Part shown: piece after piece, positions 9,497 through 17,596 of the stretch | Layout: each line of letters starts with the position of its first letter | How positions within the stretch are numbered: position 1 is the stretch's first letter | Assembly (NCBI RefSeq): GCF_004519305.1 | Contig: NZ_SOZA01000005.1 | Coordinates: forward strand, 1 to 64,000 | Length of the DNA: 64,000 nt | Reading direction: 5' to 3' | Source: Pseudomonas sp. RIT623 | GTDB lineage: Bacteria; Pseudomonadota; Gammaproteobacteria; Pseudomonadales; Pseudomonadaceae | Position numbers and translations under genes: made by a program | Notes under the pieces: generated by a model | What the model was told of the DNA's origin: nothing | Databases searched by the model: none | Seen by the model: the letters and a program-made list of their open reading frames with translations, nothing else

Positions 9497-10438
9497 CTAG
9501 ATCCAGGCGCCCCACTGCAAGACGAAAATACCGATGTTGGTGGTGATGGCCGCCATCAGTGTAGTGATCACGATGATCGATGCCGCCAGTTCGTGGTTGC
9601 CGTTGGCCTCGCGTGCCATCACATAGCTGGCCGCGGCGGTCGGGCTGCCGATGTAGAGGAACAGGATGCCCAACTCGGCGCCGCGAAAGCCGCACAGCCA
9701 GGCTCCCAGGGTACCCAGGAGCGGCAGCCAGACCATCTTCACCAGGCTGGCGTCCACGGCTAGCCGGCCACTGTCGCGCAAGGCCGCAAGCGACAAGGTA
9801 CCGCCAATGCAGATCAGCGCCAGCGGCAGGGTCATCTGCGCCAGGTAGTCGCCGGAGGTCAGCAGCCAGTTGGGCAGCGGCACCTGGGCATAGGCCATGG
9901 GCGTGGCCAGCAGCACGCTGAGGATCAACGGGTTGCTGAGGATGTTCTTGCCGATGCTCCAGGGGTCGGACTTCAGGTCCGGGCTGTACACCGCCAGCAC
10001 CACCGCCGACAGCGAGTTGTACATGAGGATCACCAGGCCCGCGAGCACGGCGCCCAGGGAGATACCGTAGTCGCCATACAGGCTGGCCGCCAGGGCCAGG
10101 CCGATAACCCCGTTGTTGCCGCGAAACGCGCCCTGGGTATAGATGCCGCGGTCAGCCCGCGGGCAGCGCCAGATGGCCAGCCCCCAGGCCAGGGCGAAGC
10201 CCGCCAGGGTGGCGATGACGAAATAGAGCATCACCCCAGGTTGCACCGCCGTCGCCAGGTCAGCGTGGTAGATGCCGAGGAACAACAGCGCCGGCATGCA
10301 CACGTTGAACACCAGCTTGGAGGCGACCCGGTTGAAATTGTCGTCGATCAAGCCAACGCGCTTGAGCAACACGCCCATGAACAGCATGGCGAACACAGGG
10401 GCCGTGATGTTCAGTGTCTGGATAAGAAGGGCGAGCAT
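9497..10438 (-). CDS. AEC-family (auxin efflux carrier-like) transporter
   Basis: This 313-residue inner-membrane protein has about ten helices in two repeats. The start MLALLIQTLNITAPVFAMLFMG, with KRVGLIDDNFNRVASKLVF, is characteristic of bacterial AEC permeases, which export or exchange small carboxylates such as malate or malonate, or amino acids. The start at 10438 is preferred over an upstream in-frame one because AGGA lies 9 nt before it and the extra N-terminus is polar and unlike the family. It diverges from the LexA-boxed gene at 10629. Substrate unknown. Confidence 0.85.
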   Translation of the reverse strand: MLALLIQTLNITAPVFAMLFMGVLLKRVGLIDDNFNRVASKLVFNVCMPALLFLGIYHADLATAVQPGVMLYFVIATLAGFALAWGLAIWRCPRADRGIYTQGAFRGNNGVIGLALAASLYGDYGISLGAVLAGLVILMYNSLSAVVLAVYSPDLKSDPWSIGKNILSNPLILSVLLATPMAYAQVPLPNWLLTSGDYLAQMTLPLALICIGGTLSLAALRDSGRLAVDASLVKMVWLPLLGTLGAWLCGFRGAELGILFLYIGSPTAAASYVMAREANGNHELAASIIVITTLMAAITTNIGIFVLQWGAWI

Positions 10439-10537
10439 GCAGCGCGATCCTGAGGCTGGGCGTTGAGGGGGGCAATCATACGCCAGTGCCGGGGGCTTGC
10501 GCCCGCCGTAGCTGCCAGTTGCCCGCACAAACAGACC

Positions 10538-10565
10538 TTGACGTAGGAAATTTCCTGAATATGAT
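10538..10565 (+). promoter_or_regulatory. Sigma-70 promoter of the phospholipase C-like gene
   Basis: TTGACG (10538-10543) and TATGAT (10560-10565) are separated by 16 bp. The predicted transcription start would fall at about 10572, immediately at the edge of the LexA box. Confidence 0.6.
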
Positions 10566-10573
10566 AGCAATTA

Positions 10574-10589
10574 CTGTATATGCATACAG
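10574..10589 (+). promoter_or_regulatory. LexA (SOS) operator
   Basis: CTGTATATGCATACAG is a perfect 16-bp palindrome fitting the gamma-proteobacterial LexA consensus CTGT-N8-ACAG. It lies 39 bp upstream of the ATG at 10629 and directly downstream of a good -35/-10 pair, the expected position for repression. The site implies DNA-damage induction of the downstream genes. It is far (135 bp) from the divergent AEC gene. Confidence 0.8.
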
Positions 10590-10628
10590 TATAAAAATGG
10601 ATTATCCCGACATTGCAAGGAGCAAATC

Positions 10629-12263
10629 ATGTCAGGAACACACACTGCGCCTGCGGCCGCCAAAGCCCAGGCCACCCTGGTGGTGGCCGACCTCGACCAG
10701 CTGTTCGAGCCGCAAGGCGTCGCCCTCCCCGGCCCAGATAGCCACCTGGTGCTGGTCATGCATGGCCACCACACCCTCAAGTACCACCGCTTCGCCGTGC
10801 CACAGAACAGCGGCAAGGCCGGTCAGCACGACGCCGAGCAATACTTCGAAGGCGCCGAGCACACAGCGATTGGTGACAACACCTTGCTGCGCTTCGAGGC
10901 AGGCAAGGCGCCCATCGTCGCTCATGAGGCGCCACTGCCGCTGCCTAATGGCCTGACCCTCACCTATGGCCAGGTGATCGCCCTGGGTGGCGACTTCTTC
11001 GGCCTGCCCGAGCGCCCCATAGCCGATGGCAGCACTGAAGCCGAACGCCTCGAACGCTTCACCCAGGCGTTCGACTCCCTGGCCCGCCTACCGGCGGCCA
11101 AGGCCGAAGCCGAGCAGATCCTCGCGGTGATGCAGGAAGAAATCCGCGCCGCCAACCAGGCCATCAAGGACGGGCGCCAGCCCCACGAAGCCTACGATGC
11201 TCTGGGCGACAGCCTGTCGGCGCGCTGGAACCGCATCACCGGCGGCGGCAGTTTCGCCTCCGACCTGTTCCCCCTGGGACGCTACCTGAAGCTGGCCGCC
11301 AGCAACTGGGACCACTTCGGCCCCTGGGCGCTGCTGGCCTACCAGGCAGGTCATGCCGCCGCCCTGCAGCAAGCCGTGAAGGCCCGCGCCAGTGGCAACG
11401 AGCGCGACCTGCAACTGGCCTACGCGATGAACGCCTTCGCCGACCACTTCCTGACCGACCTGTTCTCCGCCGGCCACCTGCGGGTGCCGCGCAAGGCCCT
11501 GGCCGACACCGTCACCCCCAGCGACGTTGGCTCGCTGATCTCGCGCTTCATGCACGACGAGGACAGCAAGTACGGCCTGGCAGTGCGCAACGCCGAGGGC
11601 GAGCAATGGCGCGCCTACGGCGACAAGCGCTACTTCGACACGGTGGATGTGGCCAACCGCCGCCAGGTGGGCCGCGCCGTGCAGCGCTCGGCCGACGAAG
11701 TGTTCCAGGCCTTTGTCGATGGCCACGTGCCACCGGCCAAGGACTATGGCGCCCTGCGCCTGACCCCGGACCTGCGCGCCGCCGAACAGGACCTGGTGCC
11801 GGGCAACTTCGCCCCGCTGTACTTCCTCGACGGCAAGGCCGTGCTGCGACGCAAGGATGTCAACGACCTCAACGACCGCAAGCGCATTGCCGACTGGTGG
11901 GGGTGGAGCACCTACCTGCTGCTCAAGGACTACAAGCCGAACACGCCTGTCGGCTTCATCGAGCCACCCGCCGGGTCGCCGGCGATCACCGGCTGGCAGC
12001 GCCGCGATCCAGACGGCCTGAATTGGCAACCGGGCAATGCGGTGCGTTATGCCTACAGCATCACCGATGTGCTCAACGAGTCGTACATCGGCCCCTGGAG
12101 CGCCTATGCCGAGCTGACCGATCAGTTCCACCCCACCGTGCAGGTGCCAGTGGATGGCAAGCAGCGCGGGCGCAACCTGTTCCGTCAGTTCCGTGGGGGC
12201 TCGCCGGAACTGATCGCCAGCCTGGATGGCGTGGCAACCACTTACATCGATCGCAACGCGTGA
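10629..12263 (+). CDS. Zinc-dependent phospholipase C-like protein, probably SOS-regulated
   Basis: The protein has 544 residues. Its central region (about 225-315) shows the metal-ligand spacing of Bacillus cereus-type zinc phospholipase C/S1-P1 nuclease folds: Asp228-x13-His242 (NWDHFGP...AGH) and His273-x3-Asp277-x5-His283 (ADHFLTDLFSAGH), then His309/Glu311 (FMHDED). The B. cereus enzyme uses Asp55-x13-His69 and His118-x3-Asp122-x5-His128. The motif LTYGQVIALGGDFFG at about 111-125 recalls Pseudomonas phospholipase C proteins. No signal peptide or membrane segment is seen, so it is cytosolic or exported by another route. AAGGAG-type ribosome binding and a LexA box lie upstream, and a 62-aa ORF follows after 14 nt. 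Fold is probable; substrate (phospholipid or nucleic acid phosphoester) is inferred. Confidence 0.75.
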   Translation: MSGTHTAPAAAKAQATLVVADLDQLFEPQGVALPGPDSHLVLVMHGHHTLKYHRFAVPQNSGKAGQHDAEQYFEGAEHTAIGDNTLLRFEAGKAPIVAHEAPLPLPNGLTLTYGQVIALGGDFFGLPERPIADGSTEAERLERFTQAFDSLARLPAAKAEAEQILAVMQEEIRAANQAIKDGRQPHEAYDALGDSLSARWNRITGGGSFASDLFPLGRYLKLAASNWDHFGPWALLAYQAGHAAALQQAVKARASGNERDLQLAYAMNAFADHFLTDLFSAGHLRVPRKALADTVTPSDVGSLISRFMHDEDSKYGLAVRNAEGEQWRAYGDKRYFDTVDVANRRQVGRAVQRSADEVFQAFVDGHVPPAKDYGALRLTPDLRAAEQDLVPGNFAPLYFLDGKAVLRRKDVNDLNDRKRIADWWGWSTYLLLKDYKPNTPVGFIEPPAGSPAITGWQRRDPDGLNWQPGNAVRYAYSITDVLNESYIGPWSAYAELTDQFHPTVQVPVDGKQRGRNLFRQFRGGSPELIASLDGVATTYIDRNA

Positions 12264-12277
12264 CAGGGAGGTCACTC

Positions 12278-12466
12278 ATGACAATCAAGATCAAGCTGGA
12301 ACTGGCGTCGGGCCAGTCGATGGCAGGGCTACCGCTGGAGTTGCTGCGTGATGGCAAGGTGATCGGCCGGGCCATGGTGCCGGCAGGCGGGCTGGTGGCG
12401 TTCGAGGCGCCATCAGGATCTGGACAGCTGGCGGTGCGGGTTGACCGCTCGGGAGGGAAAGCCTGA
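12278..12466 (+). CDS. Small hypothetical protein (62 aa) following the phospholipase-like gene
   Basis: This ORF reads MTIKIKLELASGQSMAGLPL and continues to SGGKA. A strong AGGGAGG lies 8 nt upstream of the ATG. Alternating hydrophobic residues (IKIKLELA, LPLELLRDGKVIG, GLVAFEAP, QLAVRVD) suggest a small all-beta domain. There is no signal peptide, membrane helix or cysteine. It is 14 nt after the phospholipase-like gene, so it is very likely co-transcribed and under the same LexA box. Possible roles are an inhibitor/immunity partner, a targeting module or a detached beta domain. I do not recognise the family. Confidence 0.7.
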   Translation: MTIKIKLELASGQSMAGLPLELLRDGKVIGRAMVPAGGLVAFEAPSGSGQLAVRVDRSGGKA

Positions 12467-12537
12467 TAGCCGGCGGGGCCGCTGCGCGGCCCTTTCGCCC
12501 CACATGCCGAGCCTCTCATCAAGCCATGCGCGCTCTC

Positions 12538-12652
12538 TGTAGGAGCGGACTTGTGTCGCGAAAGGGCTGCGCAGCAGCCCCAGGCCCGGTAAAGCGCTGA
12601 AACCGCAGGGGCCGCTTTGCGGCCCTTTCGCGGCACAAGGCCGCTCCTACAG
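12538..12652. repeat. Inverted REP pair (REPIN-like)
   Basis: One REP (tgtaggagcggacttgtg with cgcgaaagggctgcgcagcagccc) is followed after about 25 nt by a second in opposite orientation (ggggccgctttgcggccctt with ggccgctcctaca). Together they could fold into a long cruciform or stem. The pair lies between the convergent 62-aa ORF and roxR, where it may act as a bidirectional terminator or mRNA stabiliser. A partial unit (ggggccgctgcgcggccctt) lies at 12476-12495. Confidence 0.85.
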
Positions 12653-12704
12653 GGATGCGTGTCACCTGCTCAGCAGACAAGACAGCGTGCCGCTGGGAAG
12701 GATC

Positions 12705-13265
12705 TCAGCGTCGAACCGGACGCTTCTGCAGCTTGCGCTGCAAGGTGCGCCGATGCATGCCCAGCGCCCGCGCGGTGGCGGAGATGTTGCCTTCGTGTTC
12801 GCCCAGCACGCGCTGGATATGCTCCCATTGCAGGCGATCCACCGACATCGGGTTTTCTGGCACCAGGGTATCCAGGTCGGTGTGCTCCGAGAGCAGCGCC
12901 GCCAGCACGTCATCGGCGTCGGCCGGCTTGCACAGGTAGTTGCAGGCGCCGCGCTTGACCGCTTCGACCGCCGTGGCGATGCTCGAGTAGCCGGTCAGGA
13001 TCACCACCCGCATCTCCGGGTCCAGCTCCAGCAGCTTGGGCAGCAACACCAGGCCCGAGTCACCTTCCATCTTCAGGTCCAGCGTGGCGTAGTCCGGCAG
13101 GTCCTGCTCGGCCAGCTTCAGGCCTTCCTCGGCGGAACCTGCGGTACTCACACGGAAACCCCGGCGGCTCATGGCACGGGCCATGACCCGGGTAAAGGTG
13201 GCGTCGTCGTCCACCAGCAACAGGTGCGGCAGTTCTTCGCCTTCGACCTGGTTTTCTTCGCTCAT
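12705..13265 (-). CDS. roxR: Redox response regulator RoxR
   Basis: RoxR is the DNA-binding partner of RoxS (RegA/PrrA/ActR family) and in P. putida controls respiratory oxidases and redox genes. The 186 residues comprise a receiver domain (acidic pocket DDD at 19-21, phosphoacceptor Asp63 in LDLKMEG, switch Thr in ILTGYSS, Lys in CKPAD) and a C-terminal Fis-type helix-turn-helix (GNISATARALGMHRRTLQRK). The Fis-type HTH with a nearly invariant sequence is the hallmark of RegA homologues. Its start overlaps the roxS stop by 4 nt, so the pair is translationally coupled. An inverted REP pair follows. Confidence 0.93.
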   Translation of the reverse strand: MSEENQVEGEELPHLLLVDDDATFTRVMARAMSRRGFRVSTAGSAEEGLKLAEQDLPDYATLDLKMEGDSGLVLLPKLLELDPEMRVVILTGYSSIATAVEAVKRGACNYLCKPADADDVLAALLSEHTDLDTLVPENPMSVDRLQWEHIQRVLGEHEGNISATARALGMHRRTLQRKLQKRPVRR

Positions 13266-14521
13266 CGTTCATCTCCTCGCTTGCCATGGGGCAGGCGCAA
13301 TTCGGTCAGGGTGCCACCCTGCTCATGACTATAGAGTTTCACCGAACCGCCCGCACGGGTCACGCTGGCCTTGCTCAAGAACAGGCCCAGGCCGAAGCCT
13401 TTGCCCTTGGTGGTAATGAAGGGTTTGCCGATCGCCTCGGCGATGGCCGCCGGCACGCCAGGGCCATGGTCACGGATGCTGATGACGATGTCCTGGGCGT
13501 CCCAGTCCAGGCGTACCTCCAGGTCATCCGGGCAGGCATCGGCGGCATTGTTCAACAGGTTCAGCAGAGCCTGGGTCAGGTCCGGCGGCGGTGTCAGGCG
13601 CGGCACCGCGCCATCGCGCAGGCGCTGGAAGCGGTAGCTGGCCTCGGGGCGCATCAGGTGCCAGCGGTTGAGCGCCTCGTCGAGCCAGGCGGTGACATCC
13701 TGCTCGATGATCGCCAGGCGGCGATTGGCCTCGGCGGCGCGTACCAGCTGCTGCAGGGTCTCCTTGCACAGCTTGACCTGGTCCTGAAGGATCTGCAGGT
13801 CTTCCTGCAACTGCGGGTCGGCGTGGTCCTGGCGCATTTCGTTGAGCAGCACGCTCATGGTCGCCAGCGGCGTGCCCAGCTCATGGGCGGCGCCGGCAGC
13901 CTGGGTGGCCACGGCCAGCAACTGCTCGTCGCGCAGGCTCTCCTCGCGCCGCTCGGCACGCAGGTTCTCCTGGCGGCGTAGCTCCTCGGCCATGCGCGCG
14001 GCGAAGAAGGTGATCACCCCTGCGGCCAGGGCGATGCTCAGCCACATGCCGTAGACCTGCATGGTGTCACGGGCCAGTGGCAGCGTTTCCAGCGGGTAGT
14101 ACTGCACCAGCAACAAGCTGTAGGCCACCAGGGCGATGCCAGAGAGCACCAGCGAATAGAGCCACGGCAAGGTCACCGCAGCGATCGCCAGCGGCACCAG
14201 GTAATAGGAAACGAAGGGGTTGGTCGAACCGCCCGAGTAATAAAGCAGGGCACTGTGGATCAACAGGTCGCAGGCCAGCTGCAGGGCATACTCAAGCTCG
14301 GTGACCGGCAGCGACAGGCGCAGGCGCAAGGCGGTGAAGGCGCACAGCAGCGACGACAGGGCCAGGGTCACCGCCAACGAGAACCACGGCAGCGGCAGCA
14401 GCTCGGTCCAGTAGGCCACGCCCACCGAGCCGGCCTGGGCGGCCAGGACGAGGATGCGAATGAAGGTCAGGCGCCAGAGGTTCTGGCGTGTAGCGGACAG
14501 CGGATGTGCGGCGGCGAGCAT
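13262..14521 (-). CDS. roxS: Redox sensor histidine kinase RoxS
   Basis: This is a RegB/PrrB-type membrane sensor of 419 residues. About six membrane helices occupy residues 17-177, and the ubiquinone-sensing motif GGSTNPF is at 97-103. The dimerisation/phosphoacceptor H-box has His213 (AAGAAHELGTPLATMSV), followed by the N box (LNLLNNAADAC) and the G boxes (DHGPGV, GKGFGLGLFLSKA) of the ATPase. The start at 14521 is chosen because MLAAAHPLSATRQNLWRL leads into helix 1; the longer open frame is not membrane-like. It is transcribed with roxR and diverges from the SIMPL gene. Confidence 0.93.
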   Translation of the reverse strand: MLAAAHPLSATRQNLWRLTFIRILVLAAQAGSVGVAYWTELLPLPWFSLAVTLALSSLLCAFTALRLRLSLPVTELEYALQLACDLLIHSALLYYSGGSTNPFVSYYLVPLAIAAVTLPWLYSLVLSGIALVAYSLLLVQYYPLETLPLARDTMQVYGMWLSIALAAGVITFFAARMAEELRRQENLRAERREESLRDEQLLAVATQAAGAAHELGTPLATMSVLLNEMRQDHADPQLQEDLQILQDQVKLCKETLQQLVRAAEANRRLAIIEQDVTAWLDEALNRWHLMRPEASYRFQRLRDGAVPRLTPPPDLTQALLNLLNNAADACPDDLEVRLDWDAQDIVISIRDHGPGVPAAIAEAIGKPFITTKGKGFGLGLFLSKASVTRAGGSVKLYSHEQGGTLTELRLPHGKRGDER

Positions 14522-14716
14522 GAGCTCTCCCGATGAGTGCTCCAGGAAAATCGGCTGGAGTATACCGAAGCCGGGCGCCTCGCTGCAGCAATGCGGCAAA
14601 GCGCCACACTTTGTCACAGGTACATGATGGCACTTTTGAACCCACTACACTGTTTCACGGTCTGATCGGCCATGCGTGGTCTCGTTGCCACGCCTTATCT
14701 TGCCAAGGAGCTCCAC

Positions 14717-15439
14717 ATGCATATTCCCCGTCGCGGCGCCGCCGCCGTTGCCTTGTCCTGCGGTCTGCTCGCCAGCCTGCCCGCCCTGGCCGCCGACGAG
14801 CCGCGCTACAACCAGGTTTCACTGCGCGCCGAAGTGAGCAAGGAAGTGGCCCGCGACCTGATGGTCGTGACCCTGTACAGCGAAGCGCAGAACAGCGACC
14901 CGGGCAAACTGGCCAAAGAGATCACCGAGGCCATGAACAAGGCCGTGCAGCAGGCCCGCCAGGTCAAGGACGTGAAGATCAGCCAGGGCAGCCGCAACAG
15001 CTATCCGATCTACGACACCAAGGGCCAGAAGATCACCGGTTGGCGCGAACGCGCCGAACTGCGCCTGGAAAGCGCCGACTTCCCGGCCCTGTCCAAGCTC
15101 ACCGGCGAGCTGCTGCAGGACCTGAAAATGGGCGGCATGGACTTCTCCATCGCCCCGAGCACGCGCAAGAGCAGCGAAGACGCACTGCTCAAGGACGCCG
15201 TCGCGGCCTTCAAGGCCCGCGCCCAACTGGCCACCGAAGCCCTCGGCGGCAAGGGCTACAAAGTAGTCAGCCTGAACCTCAACAGCAGCGGCTACCCGCG
15301 CCCGTACCTGCGCAACGCGCCGATGGCGATGATGGCCAAGGGCGCCGCCGACGAAGCCGCGCCAGCACCGGATATCGAAGCCGGCACCAGCGAAGTCAGC
15401 ATGAGCGCCGATGGCCTGATCGAAGTCCAGGTACCCTGA
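14717..15439 (+). CDS. SIMPL (DUF541) domain periplasmic protein
   Basis: This 240-residue protein has a signal peptide (RRGAAAVALSCGLLASLPALA, cleavage near residue 25) and a SIMPL domain for most of its length. The family is defined by signalling-associated proteins, and E. coli YggE homologues are linked to oxidative-stress tolerance. Here the biochemical role is unknown. AAGGAG lies 6 nt before the ATG at 14717; an earlier in-frame start would put a polar extension before the signal peptide. It diverges from roxS, and that adjacency hints at, but does not show, redox control. Confidence 0.88.
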   Translation: MHIPRRGAAAVALSCGLLASLPALAADEPRYNQVSLRAEVSKEVARDLMVVTLYSEAQNSDPGKLAKEITEAMNKAVQQARQVKDVKISQGSRNSYPIYDTKGQKITGWRERAELRLESADFPALSKLTGELLQDLKMGGMDFSIAPSTRKSSEDALLKDAVAAFKARAQLATEALGGKGYKVVSLNLNSSGYPRPYLRNAPMAMMAKGAADEAAPAPDIEAGTSEVSMSADGLIEVQVP

Positions 15440-15751
15440 CCCCTCCACTTGAATATCCGAGGCGGTCAAAACCGTCTCGGATAACTGTTTCAGACCCTTC
15501 CTACGCACCAAACGGGTGCATCCGCTTGTCACATAAAGTGCGAAATATCCTGAAAAATTCGCTCCGTTTGACTACGCAAACGATCAACATTCGCCAAAGT
15601 TATACGGATGCGACATCCATGTACGTCCGTACCACGTTTTTGCCGTCAACCATCCTGCTGAGTGTTGCATTGGGAATACCCCCTGCATAAGTATCCGCAG
15701 GTCGGCTCACGAGGCCGCCTCAATTCGAAAAATGACAACAATGAGGCCACC
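15440..15751. other. Intergenic region ahead of the dpp locus
   Basis: This 312-bp gap has a strong hairpin (15454-15483) just after the SIMPL gene and an AT-richer stretch (about 15530-15680) likely to hold the promoter and leader of the first peptide-binding protein. I could not pick a confident -35/-10 pair or regulator site, and no coding frame is convincing. Confidence 0.4.
15454..15483 (+). terminator. Hairpin after the SIMPL gene
   Basis: Arms TATCCGAGGCGGT and ACCGTCTCGGATA (one G-T position) enclose a CAAA loop, followed by ACTGTTT. The stem is strong and the U-tract weak. It lies 15 nt after the stop codon. Confidence 0.6.
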
Positions 15752-17377
15752 ATGCTTAAACACGCAGTCATTCCGTTCCTGGTAGGCGCAGGCTTGCTAG
15801 CCGGCGCACCGATCGCCCACGCCGCGTCCAACCTGGTGTTCTGCTCCGAAGGCAGCCCGGCCGGTTTCGACCCGGGGCAATACACCACCGGAACCGACTT
15901 CGACGCCTCCGCCGAGACCATCTTCAACCGCCTGACGCAATTCGAACGCGGCGGCACCAAGGTCATCCCCGGCCTGGCCACCAGCTGGGACGTCTCCGAG
16001 GACGGCAAGACCTACACCTTCCACCTGCGTGAAGGCGTCAAGTTCCACACCACCGATTACTTCAAGCCGACCCGCGACTTCAACGCCGACGACGTGCTGT
16101 TCACCTTCAACCGCATGCTCGACAAGGACCAACCCTTCCGCAAGGCCTACCCCACCGAGTTCCCGTACTTCACCGACATGGGCATGGACAAGAACATCAC
16201 CAAGGTGGAGAAGCTCGACGACCACACGGTGAAGTTCACCCTCGCGCAAGTCGACGCCGCGTTCATCCAGAACATGGCCATGCACTTCGCCTCGATCCAG
16301 TCGGCCGAATACGCCGACCAGCTGCTCAAGCAAGGCAAGCCCGCCGACATCAACCAGAAGCCGATCGGCACCGGGCCGTTCGTGTTCAAGAGCTACCAGA
16401 AAGACTCCAACATTCGCTTTACCGGCAACAAGAGCTACTGGAATCCTGAGGACGTGAAGATCGACAACCTGATCTTCGCCATCAGCACCGACGCCTCGGT
16501 GCGCATGCAGAAACTCAAGAAGAACGAGTGCCAGGTCACCTTGTTCCCACGCCCTGCCGACATCAAACCGCTGAAAGAAGATCCGAAGCTGCAGATGCCC
16601 GACCAGGCCGGTTTCAACCTCGGCTACATCGCCTACAACGTGATGGACAAGGTCAAGGGCAGCAACCAAGCGAACCCCCTGTCCCAACTCAAGGTCCGCC
16701 AGGCCCTGGACATGGCGGTCAACAAAAAGCAGATCATCGAATCGGTGTATCAGGGTGCCGGCCAGCTGGCGGTCAATGCCATGCCACCGACCCAATGGTC
16801 CTATGACGACACCATCAAGGACGCCGCGTACGACCCGGAGAAGGCCAGGCAACTGCTCAAGGAAGCCGGCATCAAGGAAGGCACCGAGATCACCCTGTGG
16901 GCCATGCCGGTGCAGCGCCCCTACAACCCCAACGCCAAGCTGATGGCCGAAATGCTCCAGTCCGACTGGGCCAAGATCGGCATCAAGGCCAAGATCGTCA
17001 GTTACGAATGGGGCGAGTACATCAAACGTTCCAAGGGCGGCGAGCAGGGCGCCATGCTGATTGGCTGGAGCGGCGACAATGGTGACCCGGACAACTGGCT
17101 GGGCACGCTCTATGGCTGCGATGCCATGGACGGCAACAACTTCTCCAAGTGGTGCTACAAGCCCTACGACGACCTGATCAAGCAAGCCAAGGCGACCTCC
17201 GACCAGGCCAAGCGCACCGAGCTGTACAAGCAGGCGCAACATATCCTCAAGGAACAGGTGCCGATCACCCCGATCGCCCACTCCACCGTGTATCAGCCCA
17301 TGAGCGCGAAAGTGAAGGATTTCAAGATCAGCCCGTTCGGCCTGAACTCCTTCTACGGGGTCAGCGTGGACAAGTAA
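15752..17377 (+). CDS. Peptide ABC transporter substrate-binding protein 1 (DppA-like)
   Basis: This is a periplasmic SBP of the DppA/OppA family (cluster C), 541 residues. A signal peptide runs to about residue 28 (VGAGLLAGAPIAHA|ASNLVFC). The mature start NLVFCSEGSPAGFD, YTFHLREGVKFH and the C-terminal WSGDNGDPDNWLG are typical of dipeptide-binding proteins, the last being the ligand-contacting segment. The start at 15752 follows a purine-rich AATGAGG and places the signal peptide at the N-terminus. It heads a locus of three such SBPs, a porin and one permease. The next gene is a close paralogue, implying tandem duplication. Exact peptide specificity unknown. Confidence 0.92.
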   Translation: MLKHAVIPFLVGAGLLAGAPIAHAASNLVFCSEGSPAGFDPGQYTTGTDFDASAETIFNRLTQFERGGTKVIPGLATSWDVSEDGKTYTFHLREGVKFHTTDYFKPTRDFNADDVLFTFNRMLDKDQPFRKAYPTEFPYFTDMGMDKNITKVEKLDDHTVKFTLAQVDAAFIQNMAMHFASIQSAEYADQLLKQGKPADINQKPIGTGPFVFKSYQKDSNIRFTGNKSYWNPEDVKIDNLIFAISTDASVRMQKLKKNECQVTLFPRPADIKPLKEDPKLQMPDQAGFNLGYIAYNVMDKVKGSNQANPLSQLKVRQALDMAVNKKQIIESVYQGAGQLAVNAMPPTQWSYDDTIKDAAYDPEKARQLLKEAGIKEGTEITLWAMPVQRPYNPNAKLMAEMLQSDWAKIGIKAKIVSYEWGEYIKRSKGGEQGAMLIGWSGDNGDPDNWLGTLYGCDAMDGNNFSKWCYKPYDDLIKQAKATSDQAKRTELYKQAQHILKEQVPITPIAHSTVYQPMSAKVKDFKISPFGLNSFYGVSVDK

Positions 17378-17385
17378 CGGCCGTG

Positions 17386-17419
17386 ATCGTCCTGTCGCCA
17401 TGGTTGGCGGCAGGACGAT
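17386..17419 (+). terminator. Strong hairpin after the first peptide-binding gene
   Basis: 15-bp arms (atcgtcctgtcgcca / tggcggcaggacgat, one mismatch) close a 4-nt loop 8 nt after the stop codon. There is no U-tract, so partial termination or 3'-end stabilisation of the abundant SBP mRNA is more likely than full termination. Confidence 0.6.
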
Positions 17420-17596
17420 GACACGATCGGGCGATACGTAGGGAAAATCTCTCACGCTCGCCAGAATTTTCGCGCCCCCATACCAGTACTCAACCCATGG
17501 TTCCCGCATCCTGACGCCTCTATCGTCGGGACTGGGACGCCACAGCCGCGTGTTGCCCACGTGGCCCGTTTCGACAACACGGACAAAGGATATGCC

